Positions 1 through 8,912 of a DNA stretch of 64,000 bases are shown one piece after another. Under the pieces are notes generated by a model, which saw only the letters and a program-made list of their open reading frames with translations, did not search any database and was not told where the DNA came from. Position numbers and translations under genes: made by a program. Source of the stretch: Devosia indica (GTDB lineage Bacteria > Pseudomonadota > Alphaproteobacteria > Rhizobiales > Devosiaceae); the NCBI RefSeq assembly GCF_003056405.1, contig NZ_PYVZ01000002.1, positions 266,787-330,786 of the forward strand. Direction: 5' to 3'. How positions within the stretch are numbered: the first letter of the stretch is position 1; every line of letters starts with the position of its first letter.

Positions 1-146
1 TGTTTTGAAACGGTCGGCTGAGCGACACCGGCAAAGCCGGTCAGCGTGCCGACAGTCTGTTCGCCCTGTCTGCAGAGCTGTTCGAATATGGCGCGCCTGG
101 TGGGGTCGGCGAGCGACCGGAACAAGGCATCTTGATGCGTGTTCAT
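1..146 (-). CDS. ArsR-family transcriptional regulator, N-terminal part
   Basis: Reading leftward from an ATG at 146, the first 48 codons give MNTHQDALFRSLADPTRR followed by AIFEQLC and a QPTVSKH helix. This is the winged-helix DNA-binding start typical of ArsR/SmtB-like regulators of the type often paired with SRPBCC (START-like) proteins. The gene runs off the left edge of the window, so metal-binding residues and the partner gene cannot be seen. A 10-bp palindrome lies just upstream at 155-164. The family call is confident; the ligand is unknown. Confidence 0.8.
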   Translation of the reverse strand, partial: MNTHQDALFRSLADPTRRAIFEQLCRQGEQTVGTLTGFAGVAQPTVSK

Positions 147-218
147 CTAGATCCATTCATGAATAGCTATGGATTAAATCAATAGCTCTTCGGCTATGAA
201 TGTCAACCCAGCTTGTGT
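147..218. promoter_or_regulatory. AT-rich intergenic region with palindrome ATTCATGAAT
   Basis: This short gap lies between the end of the LysR gene and the start of the ArsR-type gene. It is clearly AT-richer than its surroundings and holds a perfect palindrome, ATTCATGAAT at 155-164, next to ATAGCTAT at 163-170. The position directly upstream of the ArsR-like gene suits its promoter and possible autoregulatory operator. This is inference from position and symmetry only. Confidence 0.35.
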
Positions 219-1199
219 TCAAACAGCGCCGGGAAGCGAAAGGCTCTCAAAAAAAGTCTTGGCGTGTTCAAAGAAGATCGCCGGGGCCAGGTGAAGGGCG
301 CTGCCCGATCGCACCAGAATTCCGAAGCGGTTGGTCGGCAGTCCGCCATCCTGCAGGGGGCGGAAGACGAGGCGGCCTGCCGCGATCTCGTTTTGGGCGC
401 CAATCGGGGTCATGATCGAGGCATAGTGGCCACCCAGCGCCAGTTCGACCAGCAGGCGGATGGAGTTCACCTCGACCAAGGGCGGGGTGATGTTTGCTGG
501 GGAATGGAGGAAGGGTTCAATGACCTCACGGATCGATATTTCCGGCTTACCGACGGCGAGGGGATGCTCAAGGCACTGCGCCATTGTCAGGTTTCGGACG
601 CCCGCCAAGGGATGATCGGGCGCCATCACGGCGCCGATGGAAACATCCCGGCGAAAGGCCACGTCGACCTGCCGGGGCGGTTTGGCGATGAAGCCAAAGC
701 CGATATCGATACGCTCCTCGACCAGGCGCTGGACAACCTCGGCCGAAGAAATGATGGAGACGTCGAGATTGAGACGCGGATAGCGCTTGCCGAAATCGCT
801 GATGAGCTGGGGCAGGAAGGACAGACCAACGCTTTCGGCTGTTGCGATGCGGACCGAGCCGGCCCTGACACCGCGCAGTAATTCGATCTCCGATACGGCC
901 GCTTCCATTGGGGCGGCAAGGCGGCGCGAATGGCGGAACAGAATTTCGCCGGCGGGTGAGAGGCGCAGGCGGCGTTTTTCGCGCAGAAACAGTTCGATGC
1001 CCAGCGCATCCTCGAGTTGCGCGACCTGCCGCGTCACGGCCGATGAGGCGATGTTAAGCCGCCGCGCTGCCTCGCGGATGGACAGATGGGTGGCGACGGC
1101 GTTGAAGTAAATCAGCGAAGGCTGGTGGAACACCCGCGCCAGCAGGCCTGCCGACAAGGCATGCTCGCGCGGTCTTTCAGGTGGTGTGCGCGGGTCCAT
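219..1199 (-). CDS. LysR-family transcriptional regulator, probable regulator of the purine cluster
   Basis: The protein is 326 aa from the chosen start. It begins with a LysR-type helix-turn-helix ([18 protein letters not shown], then [16 protein letters not shown]) and continues with a LysR substrate-binding domain that starts near [11 protein letters not shown]. An upstream in-frame ATG at 1232 was rejected because it falls inside a 23-bp dyad (1222-1244) that is probably the operator. The ATG at 1199 has GAGG 8 nt upstream. The gene is divergent from hiuH-xdhABC, the usual arrangement for a LysR protein controlling the facing operon, so purine-catabolism control is a reasonable inference. 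The effector (for example urate or xanthine) is unknown. Confidence 0.85.
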   Translation of the reverse strand: MDPRTPPERPREHALSAGLLARVFHQPSLIYFNAVATHLSIREAARRLNIASSAVTRQVAQLEDALGIELFLREKRRLRLSPAGEILFRHSRRLAAPMEAAVSEIELLRGVRAGSVRIATAESVGLSFLPQLISDFGKRYPRLNLDVSIISSAEVVQRLVEERIDIGFGFIAKPPRQVDVAFRRDVSIGAVMAPDHPLAGVRNLTMAQCLEHPLAVGKPEISIREVIEPFLHSPANITPPLVEVNSIRLLVELALGGHYASIMTPIGAQNEIAAGRLVFRPLQDGGLPTNRFGILVRSGSALHLAPAIFFEHAKTFFESLSLPGAV

Positions 1200-1221
1200 G
1201 TCATTGTCCTCTTGTTGCCAG

Positions 1222-1244
1222 ATTGGCAGCATAATGCTCCCAAT
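1222..1244. promoter_or_regulatory. 23-bp near-perfect dyad, probable LysR operator
   Basis: Ten of eleven base pairs are symmetric around a central A at 1233: an outer ATTGG/CCAAT pair and an inner AGCAT/ATGCT pair. The dyad begins 23 bp upstream of the lysR start (1199) and ends 67 bp before hiuH (1311), which fits LysR proteins that repress themselves and activate the divergent operon from one site. Confidence 0.6.
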
Positions 1245-1310
1245 TTGAGAGTATCAAGAGCAAGTGCCCGTGCTATTGTGCCTTTCGGGGAACGAATACG
1301 GAGCAGCAAG

Positions 1311-1658
1311 ATGGGCGGAGCCCTGACCACCCATGTCCTGGACACCATGCATGGTAAGCCGGCGCGCGGCATGCGGCTGGAACTGCACTATGTGCACGGG
1401 GATCATACGCACCACCTGCTCGACAGCCATACCAATGAAGATGGGCGCGTGGATCAGCCATTGCTGAGCGAGGAGTTCCAGCATGGCGAATATGAGATCC
1501 GCTTTCATGTGGGACAGTATTTTGAACGTGTCGGGGTAGAGATCGAAACCCCATTCCTGGATGTGGTGCCGATCCGCTTCACCATTTCCGAGGACAAGCA
1601 CTATCACGTGCCGCTGCTGGTCAGCCCCTTCGCCTACTCTACCTATCGAGGGAGCTGA
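1311..1658 (+). CDS. hiuH: 5-hydroxyisourate hydrolase (transthyretin-like)
   Basis: The 115-aa protein matches the transthyretin-related HIU hydrolase family, which opens 5-hydroxyisourate to OHCU in urate breakdown. It starts with [16 protein letters not shown] and ends with the family signature YRGS, whose residues line the active site. The length is normal and there is no periplasmic signal. The start is ATG 1311 with GGAG 7 nt upstream; the long upstream reading-frame extension is antisense to the LysR gene and was discarded. It is the first gene of the purine operon, 3 bp before xdhA, and supplies the step directly after PuuD. Confidence 0.95.
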   Translation: MGGALTTHVLDTMHGKPARGMRLELHYVHGDHTHHLLDSHTNEDGRVDQPLLSEEFQHGEYEIRFHVGQYFERVGVEIETPFLDVVPIRFTISEDKHYHVPLLVSPFAYSTYRGS

Positions 1659-1661
1659 GCC

Positions 1662-3128
1662 ATGGTCGAAGTCGCCAATGCCCTGAAATTCCTGCTCAAC
1701 GGGGAAGAGGTGACGCTGACCGACGTGCCGCCGGACCTGACCCTGCTTGACTGGCTTCGGCTGGAGCGGCGGCTGCGCGGCTCCAAGGAAGGCTGTGCCG
1801 AGGGAGATTGCGGCGCCTGCACGGTGCTGGTTGGACGGCTGATGGATGATGAGGTCATCTATGACTCGGTGACTGCCTGCATCCGCTTTGTCGGTAGCCT
1901 GCATGGCACTCATGTAGTGACCATCGAGCATCTGCGCGGCGCGAACGGTACGCTCCATCCCGTGCAGCAGGCCATGGTCGATCATCATGGTTCGCAATGC
2001 GGCTTCTGCACGCCAGGCTTCGTGATGAGCCTTTACGGACTCTGGATGCGCAATCCCGATCCGTCGCGGGCGGCCATCGAGAAGGCATTGCAGGGTAATC
2101 TTTGCCGCTGCACCGGCTATGCACCGATCATCCGCGCTGGCGAAAAGATGGGCACCTACGGCCGGCCGCAGGGCGATCCGCTCTGGGCCGAACGCATTGT
2201 GGTCAAGAACAGGCTCAAGGCGATGCAGGATGGCCGTTGCGTCGAAATCGGCGAGGGCAGCAATCGCGTCATCATACCGGCTTCGCTCGATGATTTCGCG
2301 GCCGCGTACGAGGCCAATCCGGAAGCACGGATCGTTGCGGGCTCGACCGATGTGGGCTTGTGGGTCACCAAATTCATGCGCGCCATTGGGCCGGTGATCT
2401 TCATCGGGCATTTGCAGGAGCTGAAGCGCATCGCCGAGAATGACAGCGAAGTGCGGTTCTATGCCGGCGTATCCTACTCGGAGGCGCAGCCAGTCATCGC
2501 GTCAAGATTTCCCGAACTGATCGAATTGTGGGATCGTATTGCGGGCGAACAGATCCGCAATATGGGAACAATTGGTGGCAATATCGCCAATGGTTCACCC
2601 ATCGGTGACACACCGCCGCCCTTCATTGCGCTGGGTGCCAAGCTGCATTTGCGCAAGGGCGTGCACCGGCGCGAGATTAAGCTCGAGGACTATTTCCTGG
2701 CCTATGGGAAACAGGATCGTCAGCCGGGTGAATTCGTCGAGAGCGTAACTTTGCCCTTGTTGCCTACCGGCGAGAAGTTCGCCACCTACAAGATTTCCAA
2801 GCGGCGCGAGGAAGATATTTCTGCCCTCTGCGGTGCGTTCCGGGTCTTTGTCAACGATGCTGGCACCGTGGGCATGGCACGCATTGCCTTTGGCGGCATG
2901 GCGGCGACGCCCAAGCGCGCCAAGGCGGTTGAGGCGGCGCTGATTGGCCAGCCCTGGTCGATGGAGACTGTCGAGGCGGCCATAGCTTTCATTGCCGAGG
3001 ATTATCAGCCGATCAGCGACATGCGCGCATCGGCAGATTATCGCCTGCTTGCGGCACAGAACCTGCTCAAGCGTTTCTTCCTGTGGACACAGGAGCGGGG
3101 TGAGCGCCTGGCGAGGGAGGTGGCGTGA
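1662..3128 (+). CDS. xdhA: Xanthine dehydrogenase small subunit (2Fe-2S and FAD)
   Basis: The 488-aa protein carries both [2Fe-2S] clusters and the FAD domain. Cys45, Cys50, Cys53 and Cys73 form the ferredoxin-like cluster. Cys113, Cys116, Cys148 and Cys150 form the second (GSQCGFCTPGF and GNLCRCTGY). An FAD-binding domain of the CO-dehydrogenase flavoprotein type follows from about residue 200, including EQIRNMGTIGGNIANGSP. It passes electrons from the molybdenum site in XdhB to NAD+. A GGGAG just before the ATG overlaps the hiuH stop. The stop codon overlaps the xdhB start (TGATG), suggesting coupled translation. Confidence 0.96.
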   Translation: MVEVANALKFLLNGEEVTLTDVPPDLTLLDWLRLERRLRGSKEGCAEGDCGACTVLVGRLMDDEVIYDSVTACIRFVGSLHGTHVVTIEHLRGANGTLHPVQQAMVDHHGSQCGFCTPGFVMSLYGLWMRNPDPSRAAIEKALQGNLCRCTGYAPIIRAGEKMGTYGRPQGDPLWAERIVVKNRLKAMQDGRCVEIGEGSNRVIIPASLDDFAAAYEANPEARIVAGSTDVGLWVTKFMRAIGPVIFIGHLQELKRIAENDSEVRFYAGVSYSEAQPVIASRFPELIELWDRIAGEQIRNMGTIGGNIANGSPIGDTPPPFIALGAKLHLRKGVHRREIKLEDYFLAYGKQDRQPGEFVESVTLPLLPTGEKFATYKISKRREEDISALCGAFRVFVNDAGTVGMARIAFGGMAATPKRAKAVEAALIGQPWSMETVEAAIAFIAEDYQPISDMRASADYRLLAAQNLLKRFFLWTQERGERLAREVA

Positions 3129-5455
3129 TGAACAAGCAGAGCAATATTTCTCTCGCCACGCTCCATGCGCCCACGCAGCATGACAGCGGCCCCAAGCATG
3201 TGACCGGCACGGCCGAATATATCGACGATATGATCGAGCCGGTGGGCACGATGCATGCTTATCTTGGGCTTTCGACCAAGCCGCATGCCGAGATCCTCGG
3301 TATGGACTTCTCCGAGGTGTTGGCCGCGCCCGGTGTAATCGGTGTGCTGACCAATGAGGACGTGCCGGGCGAACTCGATATCAGCTCGGCGGATGTGCAT
3401 GACGAGCCGTTATTTGCCAATGGCAAAGTGCATTTTTGGGGGCAGCCCATATTCGCGGTGATCGCCGAAACGCGTGATCAGGCGCGCCGTGCCGCGCAAC
3501 TGGCCAAGGTCGACTACAAGGATTTGCCTTTTATTACTGACGTGCGTTCGGCCCAGGCGGCCGGTGGGCAGCAGGTGACCAAGCCGCTCAAACTCGAACG
3601 GGGTGATGTCGAGGCCGGCCTGGCCGGTGCGCCGCGCCGTGCCAAGGGTGCCATCACCATTGGCGGGCAGGATCACTTCTATCTGGAAGGCCAGATCGCG
3701 CTGGCAGTGCCGGGCGAGGATGAAGACGTTACGGTGCATTCCTCGACCCAGCATCCGAGCGAGGTGCAGTTGATCGTGGCCCATGCGCTGGGCATTCGAC
3801 AGAACGCGGTGACCATTAATGTGCGCCGCATGGGCGGTGGCTTTGGTGGCAAGGAAACCCAGGGCAATCTGTTTGCCGTGGTGGCTGCATTGGCCGCCAA
3901 GAAGTGGAACCGGGCCTGCAAGATCCGTCCTGACCGCGACGACGATATGAGCGCGACCGGCAAGCGGCATGATTTCGTGGTCGACTATGATGTCGGCTAT
4001 GATGAGGACGGCAAGATTGTTGCCGTCGACGCAGTCTATGGCGCGCGAGGCGGGTTCTCGGCCGATCTGACCGGCCCGGTGACCGATCGGGCGCTATTTC
4101 ATTGCGACAATGCCTATTGGTATCCGGCGGTGCGGGCGCGCTCCGAGCCGCTTTACACCAACACGGTGTCCAACACCGCCTTTCGCGGCTTTGGCGGCCC
4201 GCAGGGCATGGTGGCCGCCGAGCGCTGGGTGGAAGACATCGCCTATGCGCTGGGCAAGGATCCGCTGGAAATCCGCAAGGCCAATTTCTACGGGACCGAC
4301 AGCAATAATGTGACGCCCTATCATCAGGTGGTGGAGGACAATATTGTCCATCGGGTGGTGGATGAGCTGGAGGTGTCGTCAGACTATCAGGCGCGGCGCC
4401 AGGCTGTGCTGGACTTCAACACGTCGAGTGCCGTGCTCAGGAAAGGCATTGCGCTGACGCCGGTGAAGTTCGGGATCTCCTTTACGGCCACCTGGTACAA
4501 TCAGGCGGGCGCGCTGGTGCATGTCTACAAGGATGGTTCGATCCATTTGAGCCATGGCGGCACCGAGATGGGGCAGGGGCTCTATATCAAGGTGGCGCAG
4601 GTGGTGGCCGAGGCCTTCGGGGTCAATCTTGATACCGTCAAGATCATGGCGACCTCGACCGGCAAGGTGCCCAATACGTCGGCCACGGCCGCCTCGTCCG
4701 GCTCGGATCTCAACGGCATGGCGGCCTGGGACGCCTGCGAGCAGATCAAGGCACGCATGCTGGCCCATGCGGCCAAGTTGCATGACGCGGATGAGGTCGA
4801 TTGCCGCTGGGTGACCGGTGGCCTTGATGTCGGCAAAAAGCACATCCCCTTCGCCGAACTGGCCGCCTCGGCCTATATGAACCGGGTGCAGCTGTCGGCC
4901 GCCGGCTTTTACAAGACGCCAAAAATCCACTGGGATCGGGCAACCGGGCGCGGCCATCCGTTCTATTACTTTGCCTATGGCGCCTCTGTCAGCGAGGTGA
5001 CCATCGATACGCTGACCGGCGAGTACACGGTGGACCGCGTCGATATTCTGCATGATGTGGGCAAGTCGCTGAACCCGGCCATCGATATCGGCCAGGTGGA
5101 AGGTGGCTTCATCCAGGGCATGGGATGGCTGACAACCGAAGAGCTGGTCTGGGACGACAAGGGCCAATTGCGTACCCATGCGCCCTCGACCTACAAAATC
5201 CCGCTGGCCTCCGATGTTCCCCCGATCTTCAATGTGCAACTGGCCGAATGGTCGGTGAATCGTGAGCCGACCATCGGCCGTTCCAAGGCCGTTGGAGAGC
5301 CGCCGTTCATGCTGGCGATCAGTGTCGTCGAGGCGTTGAGCATGGCGGTTGCAAGTGTTGCGGATTATGCCATAGCGCCCCAGCTCGATACGCCGGTGAC
5401 GCCCGAACGGGTGCTGATGGGCGTTGAGCGCCTGAGAAAGGCCCGAATTAGCTGA
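3128..5455 (+). CDS. xdhB: Xanthine dehydrogenase large subunit (molybdopterin-binding)
   Basis: This 775-aa molybdenum subunit oxidises hypoxanthine to xanthine and xanthine to urate. Recognisable family segments are GGQDHFYLEGQIALAVPG, RRMGGGFGGKETQ, NTAFRGFGGPQG, GTEMGQGLYIKV and, near residue 724, GEPPFMLA, whose Glu is the catalytic base in this family. The ATG at 3128 (GGGAGG 7 nt upstream) is preferred to a GTG three bases earlier. Length and order match the bacterial XdhB form. Confidence 0.96.
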   Translation: MNKQSNISLATLHAPTQHDSGPKHVTGTAEYIDDMIEPVGTMHAYLGLSTKPHAEILGMDFSEVLAAPGVIGVLTNEDVPGELDISSADVHDEPLFANGKVHFWGQPIFAVIAETRDQARRAAQLAKVDYKDLPFITDVRSAQAAGGQQVTKPLKLERGDVEAGLAGAPRRAKGAITIGGQDHFYLEGQIALAVPGEDEDVTVHSSTQHPSEVQLIVAHALGIRQNAVTINVRRMGGGFGGKETQGNLFAVVAALAAKKWNRACKIRPDRDDDMSATGKRHDFVVDYDVGYDEDGKIVAVDAVYGARGGFSADLTGPVTDRALFHCDNAYWYPAVRARSEPLYTNTVSNTAFRGFGGPQGMVAAERWVEDIAYALGKDPLEIRKANFYGTDSNNVTPYHQVVEDNIVHRVVDELEVSSDYQARRQAVLDFNTSSAVLRKGIALTPVKFGISFTATWYNQAGALVHVYKDGSIHLSHGGTEMGQGLYIKVAQVVAEAFGVNLDTVKIMATSTGKVPNTSATAASSGSDLNGMAAWDACEQIKARMLAHAAKLHDADEVDCRWVTGGLDVGKKHIPFAELAASAYMNRVQLSAAGFYKTPKIHWDRATGRGHPFYYFAYGASVSEVTIDTLTGEYTVDRVDILHDVGKSLNPAIDIGQVEGGFIQGMGWLTTEELVWDDKGQLRTHAPSTYKIPLASDVPPIFNVQLAEWSVNREPTIGRSKAVGEPPFMLAISVVEALSMAVASVADYAIAPQLDTPVTPERVLMGVERLRKARIS

Positions 5456-5456
5456 C

Positions 5457-6317
5457 ATGAGTGCATCCGCCGCCTTCGAAGCCTTTTTCGCTGCCAATCC
5501 TGATGCGATTGCATGCGAACTGACTTCGGTGCGCGGATCATCTCCTCGGGAGCAGGGCACCTGCATGCTTGTGAGCATGGGGGCGATCTTCGGCACCATT
5601 GGCGGCGGTGCGCTCGAATATATGGTCATTGAGCATGCGCGGCGGCTGATCGCCGAAGGGCGTGCTGAGGAGGTCATGGATGTGCCGCTAGGGCCCGAGA
5701 TTGGGCAATGTTGCGGCGGACGGGTCACGGTCACGCTTCGCTATGCGGACGATGTCGTCCGACGCGAGGTAATGGCCAGGGTGATGGCCGAAGACGGCTC
5801 TGCTGCCTCAGTCTATGTCTTCGGTGCCGGCCATGTCGGGCGAGTGCTGGCGCAAATCCTTTCGCTGCTGCCGGTCAAGGTCGAGGTAATCGACACGCGG
5901 CAGGAGGAGCTGGATAGGTTGCCGCCCGGCATTCCACATCGGCAGGTGGCCATGCCGGAGGCGGTAGTCCGGTCTGCACCAGTTGGCAGCGCCTATGTCA
6001 TCCTGACCCATGATCACGCGCTGGATTTCCTAATTGCCAATGAGGCGATGGGTCGCTCCGACTGTCCCTATGTCGGCATGGTGGGGTCACGGACAAAACG
6101 GGCAAAGTTCGCGAGCTGGTATATGGAGCAGGGGGGCGACCGGGTTGATCTGGATCGTCTGATTTTACCTATTGGCGCGCAAGGGCTTGGGGATAAACGA
6201 CCTTCGGTTATTGCGGCACTGGCGGCGGCTGAAATTATGGTCCACATTGGGGCAAGGGAAGTTTCTGTCGGGCAGGTGTCCACCCCCAAAGGATTGGGGG
6301 TGACGAGTGGATTTTAA
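5457..6317 (+). CDS. xdhC: XdhC, molybdenum cofactor sulfuration/insertion chaperone
   Basis: The 286-aa protein has the XdhC layout: an N-terminal CoxI-like part with VRGSSPREQGT, GTIGGGALEY and GQCCGGRVTV, then a Rossmann-like domain beginning VYVFGAGHVGRVLA. In this family the protein binds molybdenum cofactor, helps its sulfuration and hands it to XdhB. It starts 2 bp after the xdhB stop and has no strong ribosome-binding site of its own, so coupling to xdhB is likely. The end overlaps a GTG-initiated extension of the next frame, but that gene most likely starts at 6319. Confidence 0.94.
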   Translation: MSASAAFEAFFAANPDAIACELTSVRGSSPREQGTCMLVSMGAIFGTIGGGALEYMVIEHARRLIAEGRAEEVMDVPLGPEIGQCCGGRVTVTLRYADDVVRREVMARVMAEDGSAASVYVFGAGHVGRVLAQILSLLPVKVEVIDTRQEELDRLPPGIPHRQVAMPEAVVRSAPVGSAYVILTHDHALDFLIANEAMGRSDCPYVGMVGSRTKRAKFASWYMEQGGDRVDLDRLILPIGAQGLGDKRPSVIAALAAAEIMVHIGAREVSVGQVSTPKGLGVTSGF

Positions 6318-6318
6318 T

Positions 6319-7833
6319 ATGCCCAACCGGCTCGAGTTGAGCGGCATCACCAAGCAGTTTCCCGGCGTTCTGGCCAATGACCATGTGTCGTTCGCGGTCA
6401 AGCCGGGTGAAATCCATGCGCTGCTGGGCGAGAATGGCGCAGGCAAATCCACCCTGGTCAAGATGATCTACGGCATCATGCAGCCCGATGGCGGGGAGAT
6501 TCGCTGGAATGGCGAGCCGGTCGTGGTGCCGAACCCCAAGGCCGCCCGCCGGCTGGGTATCGGGATGGTGTTCCAGCATTTTTCGTTGTTCGAAGCGCTG
6601 ACCGTACTGGAAAACATCGCTCTGGGGATGGACGCGAAAATCCCGTCTCGTGAGCTTGAAGCGCGCATTCGCGAGGTCATGCAGACCTATGGGTTGCTGC
6701 TCGATCCGCATCGGACCGTGGCCACGCTTTCAGTTGGGGAGCGGCAGCGCATCGAGATCGTGCGGGCGCTGCTATTGAATCCGAAATTGCTGATTATGGA
6801 TGAGCCAACCTCGGTGCTCACGCCGCAGGAGGTGGACCAGTTGTTCACCGTGCTGCGCCAGCTCGCCAGCGAGGGCTGTTCAATCCTCTACATTTCCCAC
6901 AAGCTACATGAAATCAAAGCCTTGTGCGATACGGCCACGATTTTGCGGGGCGGCAAGCTGGTTGATACGTGCGATCCAAAGGCTGAAACCAGCCGCTCCA
7001 TGGCCGAAAAGATGATCGGCACGGGATTGAAGGATATCATCAAGCCCGAAGGGCGTCGTTTTGGCGAACCGAAACTGGTGGTGAATGGGCTTACCACCAG
7101 GAAGACCGGCGATTTCGATGTGCCGGTGGCCGACGTCAGCTTCACGGTGCGATCGGGCGAAATTCTTGGGATTGCCGGGGTGGCGGGCAATGGGCAGAAC
7201 GCCCTGCTCGATGCGCTTTCGGGCGAGCTCAAGGGTGAGGAGCGTGAGGCCATTTCCATTGACGGGCGCGCCATTGGCCTGATGGACACCACGGAGCGCC
7301 GCCGGCACGGATTGTGTGCCGTGCCAGAGGAACGAAACGGTCATGCCGCTGTGGGCGATTTCTCCCTATCGGACAATTCTGTGCTGACCGCGCGTGATCG
7401 GCTCGGCATGGTGGTGCTGGGGTTGATCAATTCGGGCGCAGCTAAGACTTATACGGGCAAGGTCATTGCCGATTTTGCCGTCAAGGCGCTGGGGCCGGCG
7501 GCGACGGCCGGGTCGCTCTCGGGCGGCAATCTCCAGAAATACATCATGGGTCGGGAAATCCTGCAGAAACCGACCGTGCTGGTGGTCAGCCAGCCGACCT
7601 GGGGAGTCGATGCGGGCGCAGCCGCGGCCATCCACCAGGCGCTGGTTGATCTGGCCACGGCTGGTTCGGCCATCGTGGTGATCAGCCAGGACCTCGACGA
7701 ATTGCGAGCGCTCAGCGACACTCTGGCAGTCATCAATATGGGGCGCCTGAGCGCAAGCCGGCCGATTGGCGACTTCAGCGTCGAGGAAATCGGCTTGCTG
7801 ATGGGCGGTGTTCATGGCGAGGAGGCCGCATGA
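6319..7833 (+). CDS. BMP-type nucleoside/purine ABC transporter, fused ATP-binding protein
   Basis: The 504-aa protein has two ABC domains in tandem, as in BmpA-associated and ribose-type importers. The first is complete: Walker A GENGAGKST at about residues 38-46, signature LSVGERQRIEIV and Walker B LLIMDEPT. The second has a degenerate Walker A (GVAGNGQNALLDAL) and VLVVSQPTWGVD in place of the usual DEP, so it probably hydrolyses ATP poorly; this asymmetry is usual in the family. It is followed by two permeases and a BMP-family binding protein. The xdh context makes a purine or nucleoside the likely substrate. Confidence 0.92.
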   Translation: MPNRLELSGITKQFPGVLANDHVSFAVKPGEIHALLGENGAGKSTLVKMIYGIMQPDGGEIRWNGEPVVVPNPKAARRLGIGMVFQHFSLFEALTVLENIALGMDAKIPSRELEARIREVMQTYGLLLDPHRTVATLSVGERQRIEIVRALLLNPKLLIMDEPTSVLTPQEVDQLFTVLRQLASEGCSILYISHKLHEIKALCDTATILRGGKLVDTCDPKAETSRSMAEKMIGTGLKDIIKPEGRRFGEPKLVVNGLTTRKTGDFDVPVADVSFTVRSGEILGIAGVAGNGQNALLDALSGELKGEEREAISIDGRAIGLMDTTERRRHGLCAVPEERNGHAAVGDFSLSDNSVLTARDRLGMVVLGLINSGAAKTYTGKVIADFAVKALGPAATAGSLSGGNLQKYIMGREILQKPTVLVVSQPTWGVDAGAAAAIHQALVDLATAGSAIVVISQDLDELRALSDTLAVINMGRLSASRPIGDFSVEEIGLLMGGVHGEEAA

Positions 7834-8912
7834 TGCAATTCCGCCTGGAAAAACGCCGCGAGCCGTCACGCTTCATGCTCTATGCCACGCCGGTCGCGGC
7901 GGTGGCTTTGACGATGATTATCGGCGCCGTCATTTTTTCTGTGATTGGCTATGACGGGATTGGCGCGGTGCGGGAGATCTTCCTGACGCCGCTGACCAAT
8001 TCGTTCAAATGGCAGGATCTGGGAGTCAAGGCCGCGCCATTGATCATCATCGGGGTCGGGCTATCGATTGCCTACCGCGCCAATGTCTGGAATATCGGCG
8101 CCGAGGGTCAGTACATCATGGGCGGACTGGCTGCGACCTGGGTGGCATTGGCCAGCCATGGTGCGGGCGGCTGGTGGACCTTGCCGGCAATGATGCTGGC
8201 CGGAATGGCCGGTGGCGCTGCCTATGGCGCCATTCCAGCACTGCTCAAGACCCGGCTTAATGTCAATGAAATCCTGACCTCGCTGATGCTCACCTACGCA
8301 TCGGTGCAATTGATCTATTATCTCGTCCGGGCGCCCTGGAAGGACCCGATGGGCATGGGCTTTCCGCAGACGCGACGGTTCGCCAGCGAGGCGCTGCTGC
8401 CCAATATCTTCCCGGGAACCATTGTTCATGCCGGCGTGCCGATTGCCATCATCGTTGCGCTGATCGCCTGGTTCATCATGTCGCGCTCGGTGTTCGGCTA
8501 TCAGATGCGCGTTGTCGGGGCGGCGCCCCATGCGGCCCGCTATGGCGGGTTTTCGGAGAACAAGACGATCTGGCTGGCGATGCTGGTCAGCGGCGGCCTG
8601 GCGGGGCTTGCCGGCATGCTTGAAGTGGCCGGGCCGTTCCAGCGCATGGTGCCGGGCTTTCCGACCAATTACGGCTTCACCGCAATCATCGTTGCGTTTC
8701 TGGGGCGGCTGAACCCACTCGGCGTGATCTTTGCCGGTATTGTCATGGCCATCACCTTTGTGGGCGGTGAAGTGGCGCAGACCACCATAGGGCTGTCGAA
8801 CTCCGCGACGGGCGTGTTCCAGGCCATGATGCTGTTCTTCCTGCTCGCGGGGGACATTCTGGTGCGCTACCGGCTCAAGCGGGTTGTACCGCAGGTGGAG
8901 GCAGGCGCATGA
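7830..8912 (+). CDS. ABC transporter permease, BMP/nucleoside type (first)
   Basis: The 360-aa polytopic membrane protein has the BPD_transp_2 fold of ribose- and nucleoside-type importers, with the family segment ISIAYRANVWNIGAEGQYIMG-like around residues 75-95 and GFTAIIVAFLGRLNPLGVI in the C-terminal part. The start overlaps the ATPase stop; a GAGGAGG lies just upstream, and a second ATG immediately follows, so the start is uncertain by one codon. It pairs with the next permease to form the channel. Confidence 0.92.
   Translation: MMQFRLEKRREPSRFMLYATPVAAVALTMIIGAVIFSVIGYDGIGAVREIFLTPLTNSFKWQDLGVKAAPLIIIGVGLSIAYRANVWNIGAEGQYIMGGLAATWVALASHGAGGWWTLPAMMLAGMAGGAAYGAIPALLKTRLNVNEILTSLMLTYASVQLIYYLVRAPWKDPMGMGFPQTRRFASEALLPNIFPGTIVHAGVPIAIIVALIAWFIMSRSVFGYQMRVVGAAPHAARYGGFSENKTIWLAMLVSGGLAGLAGMLEVAGPFQRMVPGFPTNYGFTAIIVAFLGRLNPLGVIFAGIVMAITFVGGEVAQTTIGLSNSATGVFQAMMLFFLLAGDILVRYRLKRVVPQVEAGA

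Noticed and set aside
1200..1310. Purine or 2'-deoxyguanosine riboswitch before hiuH-xdhA
   Set aside because: The gap is only 111 bp and is taken up by a protein-type dyad; no three-way junction core was seen.
1254..2411. 385-aa frame on the minus strand over hiuH/xdhA
   Set aside because: Antisense to two clearly identified enzymes; no domain recognised.
4379..5734. 451-aa frame on the minus strand
   Set aside because: It lies wholly antisense to xdhB and the start of xdhC, has no family-like motifs and shows the His/Arg-rich make-up typical of the opposite strand of GC-rich genes.
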